Source: Gorsachius magnificus
Taxonomy: Eukaryota; Chordata; Aves; Pelecaniformes; Ardeidae
Assembly: GCA_034008185.1 (NCBI GenBank)
Contig: CM067084.1
Span: forward strand, 3,615,385-3,679,384
Reading direction: 5' to 3'
Length of the DNA: 64,000 bases
The notes below the pieces were generated by a model. It worked only from the letters and a program-made list of their open reading frames with translations, was not told the DNA's origin and ran no database searches. Shown one piece after another: positions 36,772 to 49,300 of this stretch. Every line of letters starts with the position of its first letter. The stretch's first letter is position 1. A program made the translations under genes and the position numbers.

Positions 36772-36894
36772 TTAACTTCCTTGCCTTCTCAGGCTCTCCA
36801 CAAAGTGAAGTTCATCATCCTCATCTTCCTCCTCCATACTGCCGCCCTTGAGCTGTTGCAATAAGCCCTGGAGCTGCTCTCTCTGGTCGTTCAA
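36772..36894 (-). other. Antisense coding-like patch with acidic motif (unidentified)
   Basis: After an acceptor-like TAG on the minus strand, a 40-codon frame reads LNDQREQLQGLLQQLK, then MEEEDEDDELHFVESLRRQ and a stop. The composition (coiled-coil-like Gln/Leu, then an acidic block) looks more like protein than chance, and adjoining minus-strand frames contain further stop-interrupted peptide-like text. I do not recognise it. It may be a decayed retrocopy. Confidence 0.2.
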
Positions 36895-38308
36895 AACCTA
36901 TGCCGACCTCTTCCTCTCAGAGAGGCTGAAGATGCTGTGCGAAAGAGAGCAAGCAGGAGGCTAAGACATGGGAATTTTTCACTTGCCTCAGCCTAAACAC
37001 CAGCCTCCTCCAGGCTTTCAGTCTTCCAAGAGCTTCCCACCTTCCTAGCCAAGCAGTTTGTTTTCTAGAAGAAAAATCGGTCATTTTCTGCTAGCAATAG
37101 CTGGAGTCCTCTTTTGCTAATGAGGGCATCTTCTCCCTCTCCTCTGACTTTTGCATGAATGCAGAAACTAATGTGAAATAAGAGTTGTAATATCGGGAAA
37201 GGGGATATCAGAACAGAACGTTCCTCTGGATAGGGTTTAATGCAATTTGAAGCTGCTTGTAGAAGATTGGCTGGAAGGTAAACTGATTTGGGCTAAAAAA
37301 GCTGGTGCTGTTAAACTATGTTAGTGATTCTTTAGCAGATGGTCCAAAATAGCTTTTCTGTAACCTCTGACCTCTAGGGAAGATAACTGTATTTTTTATC
37401 TTAGATTGAAGGTGCAATTTGTGCTGGAAGAAACTTACGTTCTTTAGAAACCATCTCAGGATGGCATTTACTGCCAAAAACATTGCATGGGAACTTAAAG
37501 AAAACAAACCAAGAATCACACATGTGAATCAATACCAGTGGAGCGTTTGCAGAGTGTTGTTGCTGAGCTAGCCAACCACCCTGAATTTGGGTTATATACA
37601 AGTTGTGATCTATCTTTCTGCCTTTGATGCAAAATTTCCAATAAGCACCTGTGTACCGTGAGACGGGCTTGCAATTAGCAAGGAGCAAGGAGCTCCTGTA
37701 TTCGCAGCATCCTGCTTTGCCCCTAGGCTTGATCCATTGGCCGTAGAGGTGTCGTTCCCCCCAGGTGAAAGCCGTCCCCTCCGATCTTCCCATGTTGTGT
37801 CAGTGCTGTGGTGCCCGTACAAGGTGGTAGATGCTGAGGTGGGTGTTGAGTTGGAGGGGTGCGGTTCAAGGGCAGTACTTGGTCACCAGCTGTTGTCTAG
37901 GATGCCGTGGCTTTTTGTACAGCAGAAGAAAAATTATTTCTGGTTGCATTTCAAGTTAGGGGACTGTTTTCTGCCAAGCCGCCCCCCTCCCCCCCCCTCC
38001 CCATTTAAACTGTACATTATTCTATTTTTCTTTCCACTGGTCCTGTTACGCACCGCTCAACAGCTGCTGCATTTAATCCCAGAAGCTGTAGTGGGTAGAG
38101 AGCAAAGCGATCTCCCTATAACCTCTCTCTTACTCATATAAGTGTGCATTATGAAGCTTAACCGATGGTAATAAAATGTTTTGCTTTCAACATGCGGTCC
38201 CTGTGGTCCAATGTTCCCATCTTCAGGCACCATCATTACAGCAGGGTGATGTATTGGAGTTATTCTGCTGCCCCCCAGGAATACGTCTCGTAATGCTGGA
38301 CGCAGGCA

Positions 38309-38890
38309 TCATTGACGTATAGCAACGCATATGGATACCCAGCGAGGAGGGATGGAGAACACCGAGCAGAGCCCTTTCCACAGTAGCGAGTTGGTGGTGG
38401 TGGCATCCGCAGCAGAAGCAGCAGCAGTGGTCGCGAGGTCCCCGTGAATAAATTTGTCACATATGCGTTGCTCCCCTGGGTGCTTTTGGTCTTTGATGAA
38501 GACTACCGTGATGGTCAAGGAAAAACTGCTGCGGCGGGAGGACTTGCCGAGGCGCTTGGTGTCTTGCTTGGCCGTGACTCGAAGGTGCAGGTTCACGTCT
38601 CCGTGAGGTTGTCTTGCAGTGCAGTCTTGTGTTAGAGCCTCTTCAGGGACTACGGTGGTACATGGGGGAACAGAAACAGGTTGCGTGCCTGCTACTTGTG
38701 GGGGTTTTTCATCCCTTTCACAACTGCTCTGCAGGTTCATGGTTTCATACATTGGGTTTTTTTTTACTTTCCGGCGTACAAAAGGCGGGTTTATGTCATC
38801 CTGCACGATGGATATTTTTGTGCAGGGTGGGGGAAAAAGATGCTTCTCGTCCATGTTTAAGTAACCATACAAAATGCAGAAAGTCTGCAT
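38309..38890 (-). other. Antisense 193-codon open frame (unidentified)
   Basis: This is the longest open frame between PURG and the provirus apart from low-complexity or shadow frames. The translation has Lys/Arg- and Pro-rich parts (VRRKVKKNPMYETMNLQ, DTKRLGKSSRRSSFSLT) and ends in an Ala/Thr-rich run. No domain is recognised. It could be an exon of an unannotated minus-strand transcript or chance. Confidence 0.2.
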
Positions 38891-40845
38891 TTGGGATTTC
38901 GTTTTGGTTTAGACATCATCGATGCTTTTATTGAAAGCATCTTTTCACGTATAAATAATTTAAAGGTCTTACGATTTTCCTTCTCTAAACCGAAAGCATG
39001 AATTTCAAAGCAGGGATCTCCAAGCATCGTTTCTGTGGTACCGGTGGGTTGCGTTAGCCCTATAGCTGGTATTTGTTGAACAGGACGCAGTTTCCCATAC
39101 TTGAAGTTTATAGCGCTTCATTTCAAAGCGGAATTTCCCTGGCAGAGCACCCCCGGAACGGTAGCAGTACGTATCTGAATATAAAGCTTTTTCAGGCAAC
39201 AATAACACAGCCTTTTTCTGGAGATTGCCATTTTGTAAATAAGCAGCTTCTTGAGCAGCACGGCTGGGACTACAAAAGATGGATGATTATTTCTTCCCGG
39301 AATTGGTCTTCCGCTGCAGGATCTGGTTTTTGTTGCAATAATTAGCATACAATTAAAAATGGCCCCACATCTTCTGTTCGCATTACGCCTCTGATACCAA
39401 GCGATCTGGGATCACATTTTACTCGGCAATAGGCTGTGCCTGGGAATCGCTTTATTCACTGCTGAAAATCAGCATTTAATTGTGGCACACAGATATCTGC
39501 AGGCTTCGACGCAGCAAAAGCCTCCTCCTCCGAAAATAAAACGTTGCTTCTAATAAACTTTCAAACGTATTGTCTTTTGGAGGCTGGAAAAGTTGCCAAG
39601 AATATTCAGATGAAAATCTCGCATGCTGGCTGGAGCAGGATTTTACAAATGCCTTTAAAATCCAGAGCTCAAGCTAAAGGCGAGGTCAGGGGCTAGCAGG
39701 CAGCCTTTTCTCCCAAAAAACCTGTAATAGCTTCTCTTTTAAAAAATTTAACAGGGTTGCCGGTCCAGGTGGAGGCAAAATTGCATGGAGTCTCAGACAT
39801 GGCCGACGGTGCGTCCTTAGGACAAACTGAAGCAGCAAAAATACAACGCGGTGTGAAAACTTCCCTGTGAGAGGGGCGCAGGAAATTACTGTGCAGTTTG
39901 ACGCAGTGTCCTAGCGTTAGATTTATTATCCACTTCCAAATCATCTGCCAAAAATCCTTACAACCATACGACAGGAAAGAACATGTTGTAAAAAGACCTG
40001 GAAAATGAGCAATTTCGGTACGGGAGTTTTTCAGGCTGGTAAATTTTCCATACATACAGTGTTTGGGTTTGGTCTCAACGTTGAGGTCAATGGTACTTAA
40101 ACCAAATGTTATGCCAGCGCCTATGTGTAGCAAATGGTGATATATGCTGGTCTTGCAAGAACAGGCTTGAATACGGTCCTGCAAGATGCTGCTTTGCCCG
40201 GCATCACGCTCAACGTTTGCTTTTCATCCCGCAAGACTTCACCATCATTTATGATACAGTCATGGTGTGCAGGCTGGCACGCTTCTCCCCTGTCGCGCTC
40301 GCTCGCCTTCGCTGACGGATTTGTTCCTCGCTGGGTGGCAGGGTGGTGGCCACATACATGAGCTTGCCTACTGTCCCCAGACCTTGCTGGCTTTGGCAAC
40401 GAGACTGGATCTATCATTTCAGCAGTTTTCTTAATCTGGGTTGTGGATTGAGGTAGTTGCGTGCCCCCACTGTACGCCTGCAGAAATCACAAGACCTCCT
40501 CGCCGCGGGGCACCGCCAATCTCGCACTGCCCTTCTCCAGCTCCCCCATCTTTTCTGGGCTCCTTTCTTCCCAGTTGTATGTCTGCAAAGGTAGATCTAA
40601 ATCCGTAGCCCCTGGGTGTGCAACCTTGCTTTTTGCTTGTTTAAATACCGGTCTTTGTGGCCGTAGTGGAAATGAGTGACCTGGGTTTGTAACGCTTTTT
40701 TTTTTTTTTTCCCCCCTGGGGTATTAGTGTTATCTGCTTCCAAAAAACTCCCTAGGGCTTGCTCTCTGGTTAGGAAAAGGTCTGCGGCTGTCCCTGAAGC
40801 ATACCCAACATACCCTGCCAACTCCAGCAAACCAATACTTTTGTT

Positions 40846-41166
40846 TTAAACAAAAAGATTCGTACCCGGCTCAGGTGCACGAGATGCTGAACCGCCAGAT
40901 GTTGCCCTGTACAAACGCTTGGGAGAGTTGACGGCCGTGAACGCGGGGGCTGGGGAGCCACTTATGCTGTTCAGCGACCCTTTTTTTGGGGTCCCTACTG
41001 AAACATAGTGAGAATTTAAGGTCTCTTCCTCTTTTTCATTTGCCACTTTCATTTTGGGAGAAAACACCCTGTTTTCACAAGCACTGAGCTCCTGAGGTAA
41101 CAGAAGGGCACTGCTGGAGCATGTCTCGGCTTGCAAGGAGCCCAAGGTGAGGACTGGGACCAACAC
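40846..41166 (-). other. Antisense 106-codon open frame rich in Ser/Pro/Lys (unidentified)
   Basis: The translation contains NRVFSPKMKVANEKEEETLN and NSPKRLYRATSGGSASRAPE, with an acceptor-like GAAAACAG at its upstream side (near 41072) and a GTACGA donor-like site near its end. The style resembles a disordered regulatory segment. It is not recognised. Context is PURG intron, opposite strand. Confidence 0.2.
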
Positions 41167-44100
41167 AGACTTTAGTGGGGAGATTTCCTACACCCTGTTC
41201 CCAGTGAGCGGAGCCATTGCTTTTCCAGCACGAGTGTCAAGGTGGGGTTGGGCTTGCAGCTCGATGCAAGGGAACAAAAAAGCAGATGGGGCAGTCATTG
41301 CACGTTTAAAGAGAGAAAGGGGAAGCGCCTGCCATCTCTCGGGATGAATCCTCCTTTTCCAGCCTCTTTCCAGGAGCGTGCTGATCCAAAATCCTTCTCT
41401 GGAGTGTTTTCCTTCATGAAAATGAAGACGGGACGTTCAGAACGTCGGTGTTTACTGGACCGCCTTCGTTGTCTTGTTCTTGCGTTAATTGTCCTTTGAC
41501 TGGTAGGGTGGTTAAGAGAAAAAAGCCAGCTTAATGCATAGTCAGAAAGCTAAAAAAACAAAACAAAACAAAAAAGCAAACCACAAATAAATAGGTAAAT
41601 AGGCTAACTGTAAGATAGCGTGTAAAAGGAGGCAGTCCGCGGCGCGACTCCTCTGTAAAGTGCATGATAAGCGTCAGCGAAGCTTGTTGCAGACACTGTG
41701 CAGGCTTTCCAGGGTTGCTTTTGCTAGACTTTGAGTATCATAGTTGCAAAGACTCGTAAATGTTCCGAGAGACTCTTGGTTTTGGGGTGGTTGGTTGTTT
41801 GGTTTTTTTTCCCGTACGCTGTGACCACTTGCTTTCTGAATGGGTCTGTAGTGATGGAGTTAATGGAGCTGTTCTTTATCGTAACCTAAAAGGTGTCAGT
41901 CGTTTGCTCGTATGTGTTCACAAGCTGAGCCGTAGAATTATGCATCTCTCCGCGATGGTGTGATTCGAAGCACTTTTGGTGTGGCATGTGCAGTTGCAGT
42001 GCTGTCTGTTTTTAATTTCACCCCTAGCTATCCCCTGCGTTCTATCCGTGTTTCGGACACTGAACCAAACCGACTTTGAAGCTAGCACTTTAAGTACTAG
42101 TAGTCACTTTGCTTCTGGCTATATTGAGCACTGCACTTTTGTAAGTACTATTAGCACTGAGTTTGGAACTGTTTCTTCCCTCTCCCCCCCCCCCCCGCCC
42201 CGTCTATTTAGCCTCTTAGGCACGGTGTTAATTACTTAGGGGCCATCAGAAGATAATTTCGAGGTGTATGTGACCACTGTCTGGTGCCTGACTTCCATTA
42301 CATATCTGTTAGCAATTTTATAAATTAGGGAACTAAACCCATCCAAGCTTATTTTACAGAACAGAATGAACATCTAAATCACTGACGTCCAGGTAGACGT
42401 GGTTGTTGTAAACTTTGAGGTCATCCAGAGACCCAAGCGCATGGCTTTTAAAAACACCAAAGATACAGGAGAAGTCTCAAAAGGGATCGGGATGGTGCAA
42501 GATTGTCTAATTTACACTTGGAATTGAGCGGACCGCAGGACGCGAAGCAGACCCAGAGTGAGAAGCCTAGGGCAGATGCTCTTGTTTTCGGTACGAGACC
42601 CCGGTCTGCGTTAGCAGGGTGAGTCCACGGGACAGCGAAGTTAAAACCAGTCTGAGATGCTGGTATCAATAAAGACTGCGCTCAAGCCATTGCAATAAAA
42701 GCCATCATTGTGCCTGTACTGAAAGTGCTGTTGAGACTGATTGAGGGCTTAAACTACAAAAGGTATTTTAAAAGTAAAAAAGATTTACAGACGGTTTAGA
42801 AGATGGAGCATAATAACTGTGGGGTTTGCTGTTGAATTTGAAAAGCAGTGTTAGGAGTTGATCAGGTCTTGTGTTAGGAGGCGATTCAGATGCGCATCAC
42901 TATTCTTGTTAAATTTCTGTGGTATTTCAGTAGGGATGGTCAGGGGCCCAGAGATCCCTTGCCAGCAAGAAATCAGTAGGGTAGAGTTTGTAGTAAACAT
43001 AGTCATAAATCTCTAGGATTTGAAATGGGAGGATAATTCCTGGGATGCAGAGTAATCCAGGTTTTGATGTCCCAAACCATCCACTCTCAACCAACTGATG
43101 GTGTTTTGCTTCTTTGAAAGCCCTCCTGGGTTTTCCATAGCAGCAAATAAATCACGGTAGTTGCAAAAGGGCTGCGTTTCCTTCACGCTGGGGTACCCGC
43201 ACTTGGGACTCCTGCTCATCCTCGTTGATGAGCCAAAAGTTGATCCAAGCCCTTCTCTGGCAATACTCCTCGATGGGAGTTTCTCCCCCAGGACTTGATG
43301 GATAAACCCCGTCATTACAGCATGATCAATTTGAATGGAGAGAAGTCAATTAGGTCTTCTCCTTCACTGCTAGCAAGCGGACACGATGGAAATAACCTTC
43401 AGCAAATACCAAAAAAAACCTGGGTGTATTGGGTTTGCTTGTTGCAGCAGATGAGGTATTTTTCCTGACCAGCTCCAGTTTTGGTGGCTGGTTTTGCTTG
43501 GGTTCAACTCAATCTTCTTCAGTAGACCTTCGTGGGTTTGGGTATTCAGTGGGAATTGAAGGTGGTTAAAATACACAGACCTTGAGCAGCCCGAAGTATT
43601 ATGCTCTTATATCTGCTATCGTTGGATTTGAAAATGGAAATATAGATAGAATCCAGAGTTTTCTTTTTCTTTTTTTTTTTAATTTCTCCCCCCAGCCAAA
43701 TTAACCCCGCAAATCTAGCTTTAAAGAAATAGCGCATGACGATGTTGCTGCTGTATCTGAGCGCCCCAAAATGCTAGCGGCTGAGGGGACAGACTATTCA
43801 GAAAGTACCTCAGTGACGCAGAGCCTACCTCCCGCTCGCTGTCACGAGGATATAGGCAAACCCTTTGGAAAATTCATCCCCGCAGCGAGCTCACCGGTCT
43901 CCTTGAGCCCTTGGAAATTGGGCTCGCGAGAAAGGGGAACGTGGAACAGGTCTCTTTTTTTTTTTTTTTTTTTCCTCCTTATTTTCCCCCGTAGGTGTAG
44001 TTTTTTGCCCCTTGGAGTTGGCATCTTATCCTTCGGGAAGGTAAAAGTAAGCGTTCTCTCCTGGATGGCACACATGAGGCCCAAATGCAAAGCCTAGCAC

Positions 44101-45129
44101 AGCACCGCTCGCTTTGGAAGGACCTTTTAAGTGGAAAAAAAGCTCTCATAGGGATTTTTAGTTGTTTGGGTTTTAAGATAGCTCATGGGAAGCGCATTGT
44201 AACGACGCACAGGCGATGTTTTACTGACCTTTTCTTTTTTTCTCCAACAGAGACTTTTTAATTTGCTTCGATAGTTTAGAGTTCGTTTCCTTGCAAGTCT
44301 TTTTGGACCCATGCAAATGCCCTTGAAATGAATTGTGCATTGCAGGAAGCAATCTCAAAATGCGCATGCACCCATGCATCTATCCATGTGTAGGTGCATG
44401 TGTGTGTGTATACCTATAGAGAGATACATTATTTCCCCAACCGTTTGTTTTTTGGGGGGTTGGGTTTTTTTTTTTTTTGTTTCTGGGTTTGTTTCCCCCC
44501 CACCCCCCAGGATATTAACCAAAAGGTGTTTTAAAGTCATGGCATGAAAACTCCTAAATGTAAATCTGAGTACCTTGTGATGCTAATTAACAGGTTTTTC
44601 TGAAACTTTATGTGATGCTTAATATTTTTCTTAGGAAGTTTTGTTTAATGTTAGATCATTGTTCTGGAGGATGTTGGTCCTACTGGCATTAAACTAATGG
44701 AAATAAAATGCATGTGTTACAAGTGTAGAAACGGTGAAGAATTAAGTGTGAACTTACTGTACGATACTGGTTCTGTCTTCAAACAATGTTTTGCTGTTCA
44801 ATAGTTGACATATGGAAATGCCAATGTACTGTAATTTAGCACTTTTCCAATGGACCCTGTTCTCACTACACCCAGGGGAAGAAGTGGGTTTGGCTTTGGA
44901 GCTGTCTGGATTCGACCCCTGGACCCTTTCTGCGTGTTTTGGCACCAGAATTGGCCAGGGGGAAACTCAAATTTGAGGTTTTCTCGTCGGTTCGGTGGCT
45001 GGCATGGGTCAGAGGGACGGTGGCTCTCCATTTCCCTGGCCAAACCAGGACAATTTGGGTGAAGACCTTGCTGCGGGTGGATGTGCTGGCGGCATCCCGG
45101 TCCCCCGGCGCATCCCCCCCGGCAGCCAG

Positions 45130-45228
45130 GCTGGGGAGGAGCTGTCTGAGCCAGGGCAGGATGGAGGTGCGTCCGAAAAGCAGCCGAAGCAATCTGCGGA
45201 CCCTAAAATTAAAAAGCAGAAGGATTAA
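45130..45228 (+). CDS. PURG: Candidate PURG isoform-B terminal coding exon
   Basis: A C-rich tract and CAGCCAG form an acceptor ending at 45129. From there a phase-0 frame of 32 codons runs AGEELSEPGQ, then SEKQPKQSADPKIKKQKD, and stops with TAA. Joined to the donor at 21898 it would give a 311-residue protein with a lysine-rich tail replacing the end of PUR repeat III. Human isoform B carries a unique tail of similar length (about 34 residues by my count from total lengths). The stop is followed by AT-rich 3' UTR-like sequence with polyadenylation signals. No transcript evidence is available to me. Confidence 0.5.
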   Translation, partial: AGEELSEPGQDGGASEKQPKQSADPKIKKQKD

Positions 45229-46360
45229 ACTACCAGCCGCCTCCCTCTGGCCCAAAGCCTCCTTTCCTAGTGTTAACAGGGTGCAAAGTGTTACTTGTCA
45301 TGTACTGTACTGAAAGGGTTAATTGATCAGTGACTGTATTGTACTGTATGAAAACTCATGAATTGCCTTGTATTGTTTCTAATGGACTGTACCATGTCCC
45401 CCCCCTGCCCCCACGGCCCGTTCCCGACCTGTCCCCAGGTTTTCCAAACAACGCATGTCATCAGTTAGGTCCTCCAAACTCTCTGGTGCTAACTCTTCCG
45501 TATCCGATGGTGCTTCTGCGGACGCTAACTGACGACATGCCGATCCAGAGCTTGAAGTTCACGATGTCTTTCTTGTCTGTTTGTATGAAGTCCACACACA
45601 CACACACACACACGCTCGCGAGAAAAAAAAAAAAAGAGAGAAAAAAAAAAGATAAACTTGAATTTGTTTCAAAGCATCATTGACAATCTAATGTTTTCTA
45701 TGTCTGCTTTTATTTGGGATGGCTTTTCCAGAAAGCAGCACGCCAGCACCTTCGCGCCGGGAGGGGATTTCATCCCGTTCACGCCACGGCAGCTCCTCTG
45801 GCATCTGAGGTGAGCTGCTCCCTCGCTGGCTTTTCAGGCTCGGCCGCGGGAGGTCGATCCATCAGGAGCCAGAGAGGAAGAGGAGGGGCAGGTGCCTTCA
45901 AAGATGCCCAACCATCCCCGTGCCCACCCCAATCCGTACATAGGTGGTAGGTGGGCACTGAGGGTCTCAGGGCAGGATGAACCTGCCCCTTGCTTTGTGG
46001 CAAGGATTGGCTTTTTTATGAGAACGGAGGCAGAAAATTGGAGTCGAGGGGAGCGGGAGCTCCCAAAGGCACCTCCGTCTCCTCCCAGCATCGCTCATCT
46101 CCGCTGGCAGAGTTGCTGCCTCCCGAACCTGAGGTTTTGCAGGTGACACCTCAGATGGCATGAAGGGACCCATCCCCTCCCAAACCCCCGCCCCGACGCG
46201 AGCTGCTTTTTGGACAAAATAAAATCTGACTATATTTTATATCGATTTGAAAACAAAGTCTGATATTTACCCCTGTCCTCAACTGAATTTGCATATTGTT
46301 GTTTGCCACGATATTTGTTCTGTCTTAAAATAAATTTGCTTACTTGTGTAGTCTTAACTG
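45229..46360 (+). terminator. PURG: Candidate distal 3' UTR and polyadenylation region of PURG
   Basis: AT-rich, stop-dense sequence after the candidate terminal exon carries AATAAA at 46219-46224 and 46329-46334. The latter is followed by a GT-rich element (CTTACTTGTGTAG). No further plus-strand exon-like sequence follows for several kilobases. This fits a transcript 3' end; assignment to PURG is inference. Confidence 0.4.
45593..45613 (+). repeat. (CA)n microsatellite followed by A-rich tract
   Basis: About ten CA units, then CTCGCG and A/GA-rich sequence to about 45650, inside the presumed PURG isoform-B 3' UTR. Confidence 0.9.
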
Positions 46361-49300
46361 TCTGCTCTGATTCTTATAATCGGATTTCTCGCCACTCCAA
46401 GGTGCCTGCATGGCGGCTCTCCTTTGGGTGCTTCCCATGAAGGCGAGAAGGAAAGCTGTCTCCCTGGGAGGGGAAATCATTTCAGCCAAGACTCAGACTG
46501 TAAATGTTTCTCCCTTGGTTATCTCGCATTCATCTCCCCGGGGCTTTTCAATTTGATGTCCTTTTTTTTTTTTTCCCCCCAGTCTTTCATCATCAGACCC
46601 TTCTATCTGCCAAGTGTGTGACAGAGGAATGGCCGTGCTTCAGCCTGCTTAATTTAAGAGACTAAATTGTTGCTAACGCGTTTCTTGAGGGTAAGTCATT
46701 TCCGACGGCAGTATTTTGCATTTGAGAATGAAGGGATTTATGGCTACGAGCTTGCTGGAAGCAACCAGCGGCCGAAAGCTGCGGGCCTATCAGCATCAGC
46801 ATCTAACACGGGTTCGGTATGACAGCGCATTGCGTTAGCGGGAAGTTGGCATCGGTCGCTGGAGACATCACGGCGGAAGGCAGTGCCCTCAAACGGCTGG
46901 AAAACTGATTTGCGTATGCGTTCCCAGGGACGGAATCAAATCAGCCAGCGGAATAAGGAATAAGCAAATATTCCAGGTTTGCACGCATTCGGAAACAAAA
47001 CCTGTTGCAACTTCAAGGTTTTGAGGGGTTTTTTTCTCCCCAAAAAAGGTATTTTTGGATTGAAAATGTTGCAGGCTGCTGCAGTAGGGCATTTTGTATC
47101 CCCTTAAAGATGTGTCTGTATCTAAGGGGAACATTTCAGAGGAGCTCGTGCGAGGGCTCGGGCTGTCGCCCTTCCTTCCTGTCAGAAACCGTCCCTGTGC
47201 ATCTGTTATGGCCACAAAGTCCATTTTCAGTGATTTATCTGCCTCTCCAGGCACCGTCTCCCCCCTCTTTGCCTCTTTCCTCCCCTCTGACCTCTCTCCA
47301 GCTTTTTTTTCTCAGTTTATCAAGGTTTTGTGGACATTTCCTGCTGCTCCTCACAGTACGCAGCGCTGCCTATGGTGACAAACGAGATGGGCGGCACGGG
47401 AAGGAGGGAGCGGCAGAGATGAATCCCATGGGGGGAAGCTGAGAACAAGAAGCCTGGCTTTGTGGGGGGTGCCATCAGGTACGTCTGCCTTCCATCCTCA
47501 GCAAAAATATGGTGTCAGCACCCCAAAACCCTCCTTTGTCACCTTTTAGCCTCAAATTGGGGGGTGGTGGGCTCCACTTCATCCCCAGGAGTGCTGAGCA
47601 TCAGTGCATCACCTCAAATTATGCAGATTTCCTTCCCCAGCTGATTTTTGGTGGCTGCACCCCTCACCGGGGCAGCTCTGCTGGCGCTGCCTCTCCCATG
47701 GCCGTGCCACCACTGTCACGAAACTGCCAGGGCTCAGTGGTGGGCGCTGCAGAAGAGGTGCGGGGTGACAGCGAGGTGCGGGTGATGGGGCCCAAGATAA
47801 TGCTGTGACGGTGCCGGGGGGTGGGGGTGGGTGCCTGTGGGGTGACACAGACCCATGTGGGGCACAGGGTGAGGGTGTGGGGTACGGGGTACCCTGTTGT
47901 GGGGCACAAGGGGCCACAGGTGCCCTTTGGGGGCCATCCGAGACCCGTCCGGTGACCCCGCCACCCGTGGAGATGGGGGCGGTGCCATCAGGAGCTGTTA
48001 TTTCCCAGGGTGGAATAATTCCCTGGAATGAAGGTTGCAGCAGGGGAAATTTGGATGGCTCTGAATGGGCAGAAAAAAAAAAGGAAATTCAAGTAGCTCT
48101 TTATTTCTTTGTGGGCTTTATTCCCCCAAGCGAGGACGGCTACTAGAAGCCACCTGGTGACTCCAGTCCGAGGACATGTCCTGGTTTGTGCACCCTCAGC
48201 TGCTGACAGAAGAAAGGACTTTGCAGATTTATTTTTTTTTTCACTGTGAGGTGTTTTTTTCCCTCTCTAAACCACAGGTGTACTGTTAGGAATACGCCGC
48301 TCTTTGGGAAGCAGTGGATAAGCCCAGGCAATGCCTTCCACAGGCGGTGGTGGCTGTAAGTAATTATTTCTGATTTAGGTCCCCTTGCATTTTGTATCAT
48401 ACCCTTTGGGGGTCTTTTAAAACCCAGTTTCACTGGAAAAAAAATCACAAAAATAAGAAAGCAAGTGTACCCAACGAGTGGTTTATTGTTACAAAGCCAG
48501 CATGTTTTTTGGTGGCGTTTTATGCCGCTTTCACCAGCGTTGCCCATAAACTGGTTCTGGTGTAGTTGGCTACTGGAGATGGCCAATGCAACTGTTCTTC
48601 CCAAGGTCTCTTTCAAGCACCCCATCGGTTTTTGCACGGCAGAGGAAATGCTGCGGGCCCGGGCAGGCGTTCTCTCCGCCAAGCTCGCAGCCACAACATC
48701 CCGATCACAGCGTAGCACCGCAGGCTCCTGCCTTCATTAGTTTTGTCTTGGCAAGGCTTTCCAATTTTCCCTGCCAGGGAGTCTGCTGAACAACCCCCGC
48801 TGCTGCCTGGCGAGCAATTCGGCAAGCTCGGTCCCTGCCACACCTTTGCAGGGAAATCCGCGCCTCTTCCCGAGAGCTCGCTCTTCCAATAAACCACGCC
48901 GGGTTGATCCGAGGACGGTCCCGGTTCAGGCTGCGACAGCCGTAGGTGCAAGGTTTTGCTGGTCCTTCGCTGACTCCAGGGAGAGGACCTGCCATCTCGG
49001 ATCGATACCTAAGAAACCTCTTTAGTTCCTGATAAGGAACCAAGAGAAAATACATCTATTCAAGCTTTCCATAGAGGTTTTTCCTATTAAACATTTTAAT
49101 GGCGGTAAGGAATCTGTAAATAGAAATTTATCACCAAAGTGATGCGTACATGGATATATAAACTTACGTCTCCGTATACAGGGACAGAAAGGGGTTGTAG
49201 TTACCAGATAGTTGTTTCCATTCTAAAACTTAGGATAATAATCAACTTCTTAGTTAGCAAGTACAAAACTAACTAGCTTAACTAGCTCGCTGTTCTCTGA

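Larger units (their letters stand above)
31386..45129. other. Gene-free stretch, probably PURG isoform-B intron
   Basis: I see no recognisable exon of a known gene on either strand. TEX15, with its very long coding exon, is not here. Simple tracts occur, including A-rich at 35973-36001, poly-T at 43667-43680 and 43952-43972, and C-runs near 37980 and 42186. Three antisense ORF patches (36.77, 38.31 and 40.85 kb) look coding-like and are listed separately. Confidence 0.6.

Noticed and set aside
44876..45313. A longer phase-0 reading from another acceptor (CACCCAG) before the PURG distal exon
   Set aside because: It would give about 145 codons of Arg/Leu/Trp-rich text in a different frame, far longer than the known isoform tail. 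The 32-codon frame at 45130 fits length, composition and 3' UTR position better.
48143..48718. 191-codon minus-strand frame
   Set aside because: Random-looking translation including a poly-Lys patch from a T-rich tract; no domain or context support.
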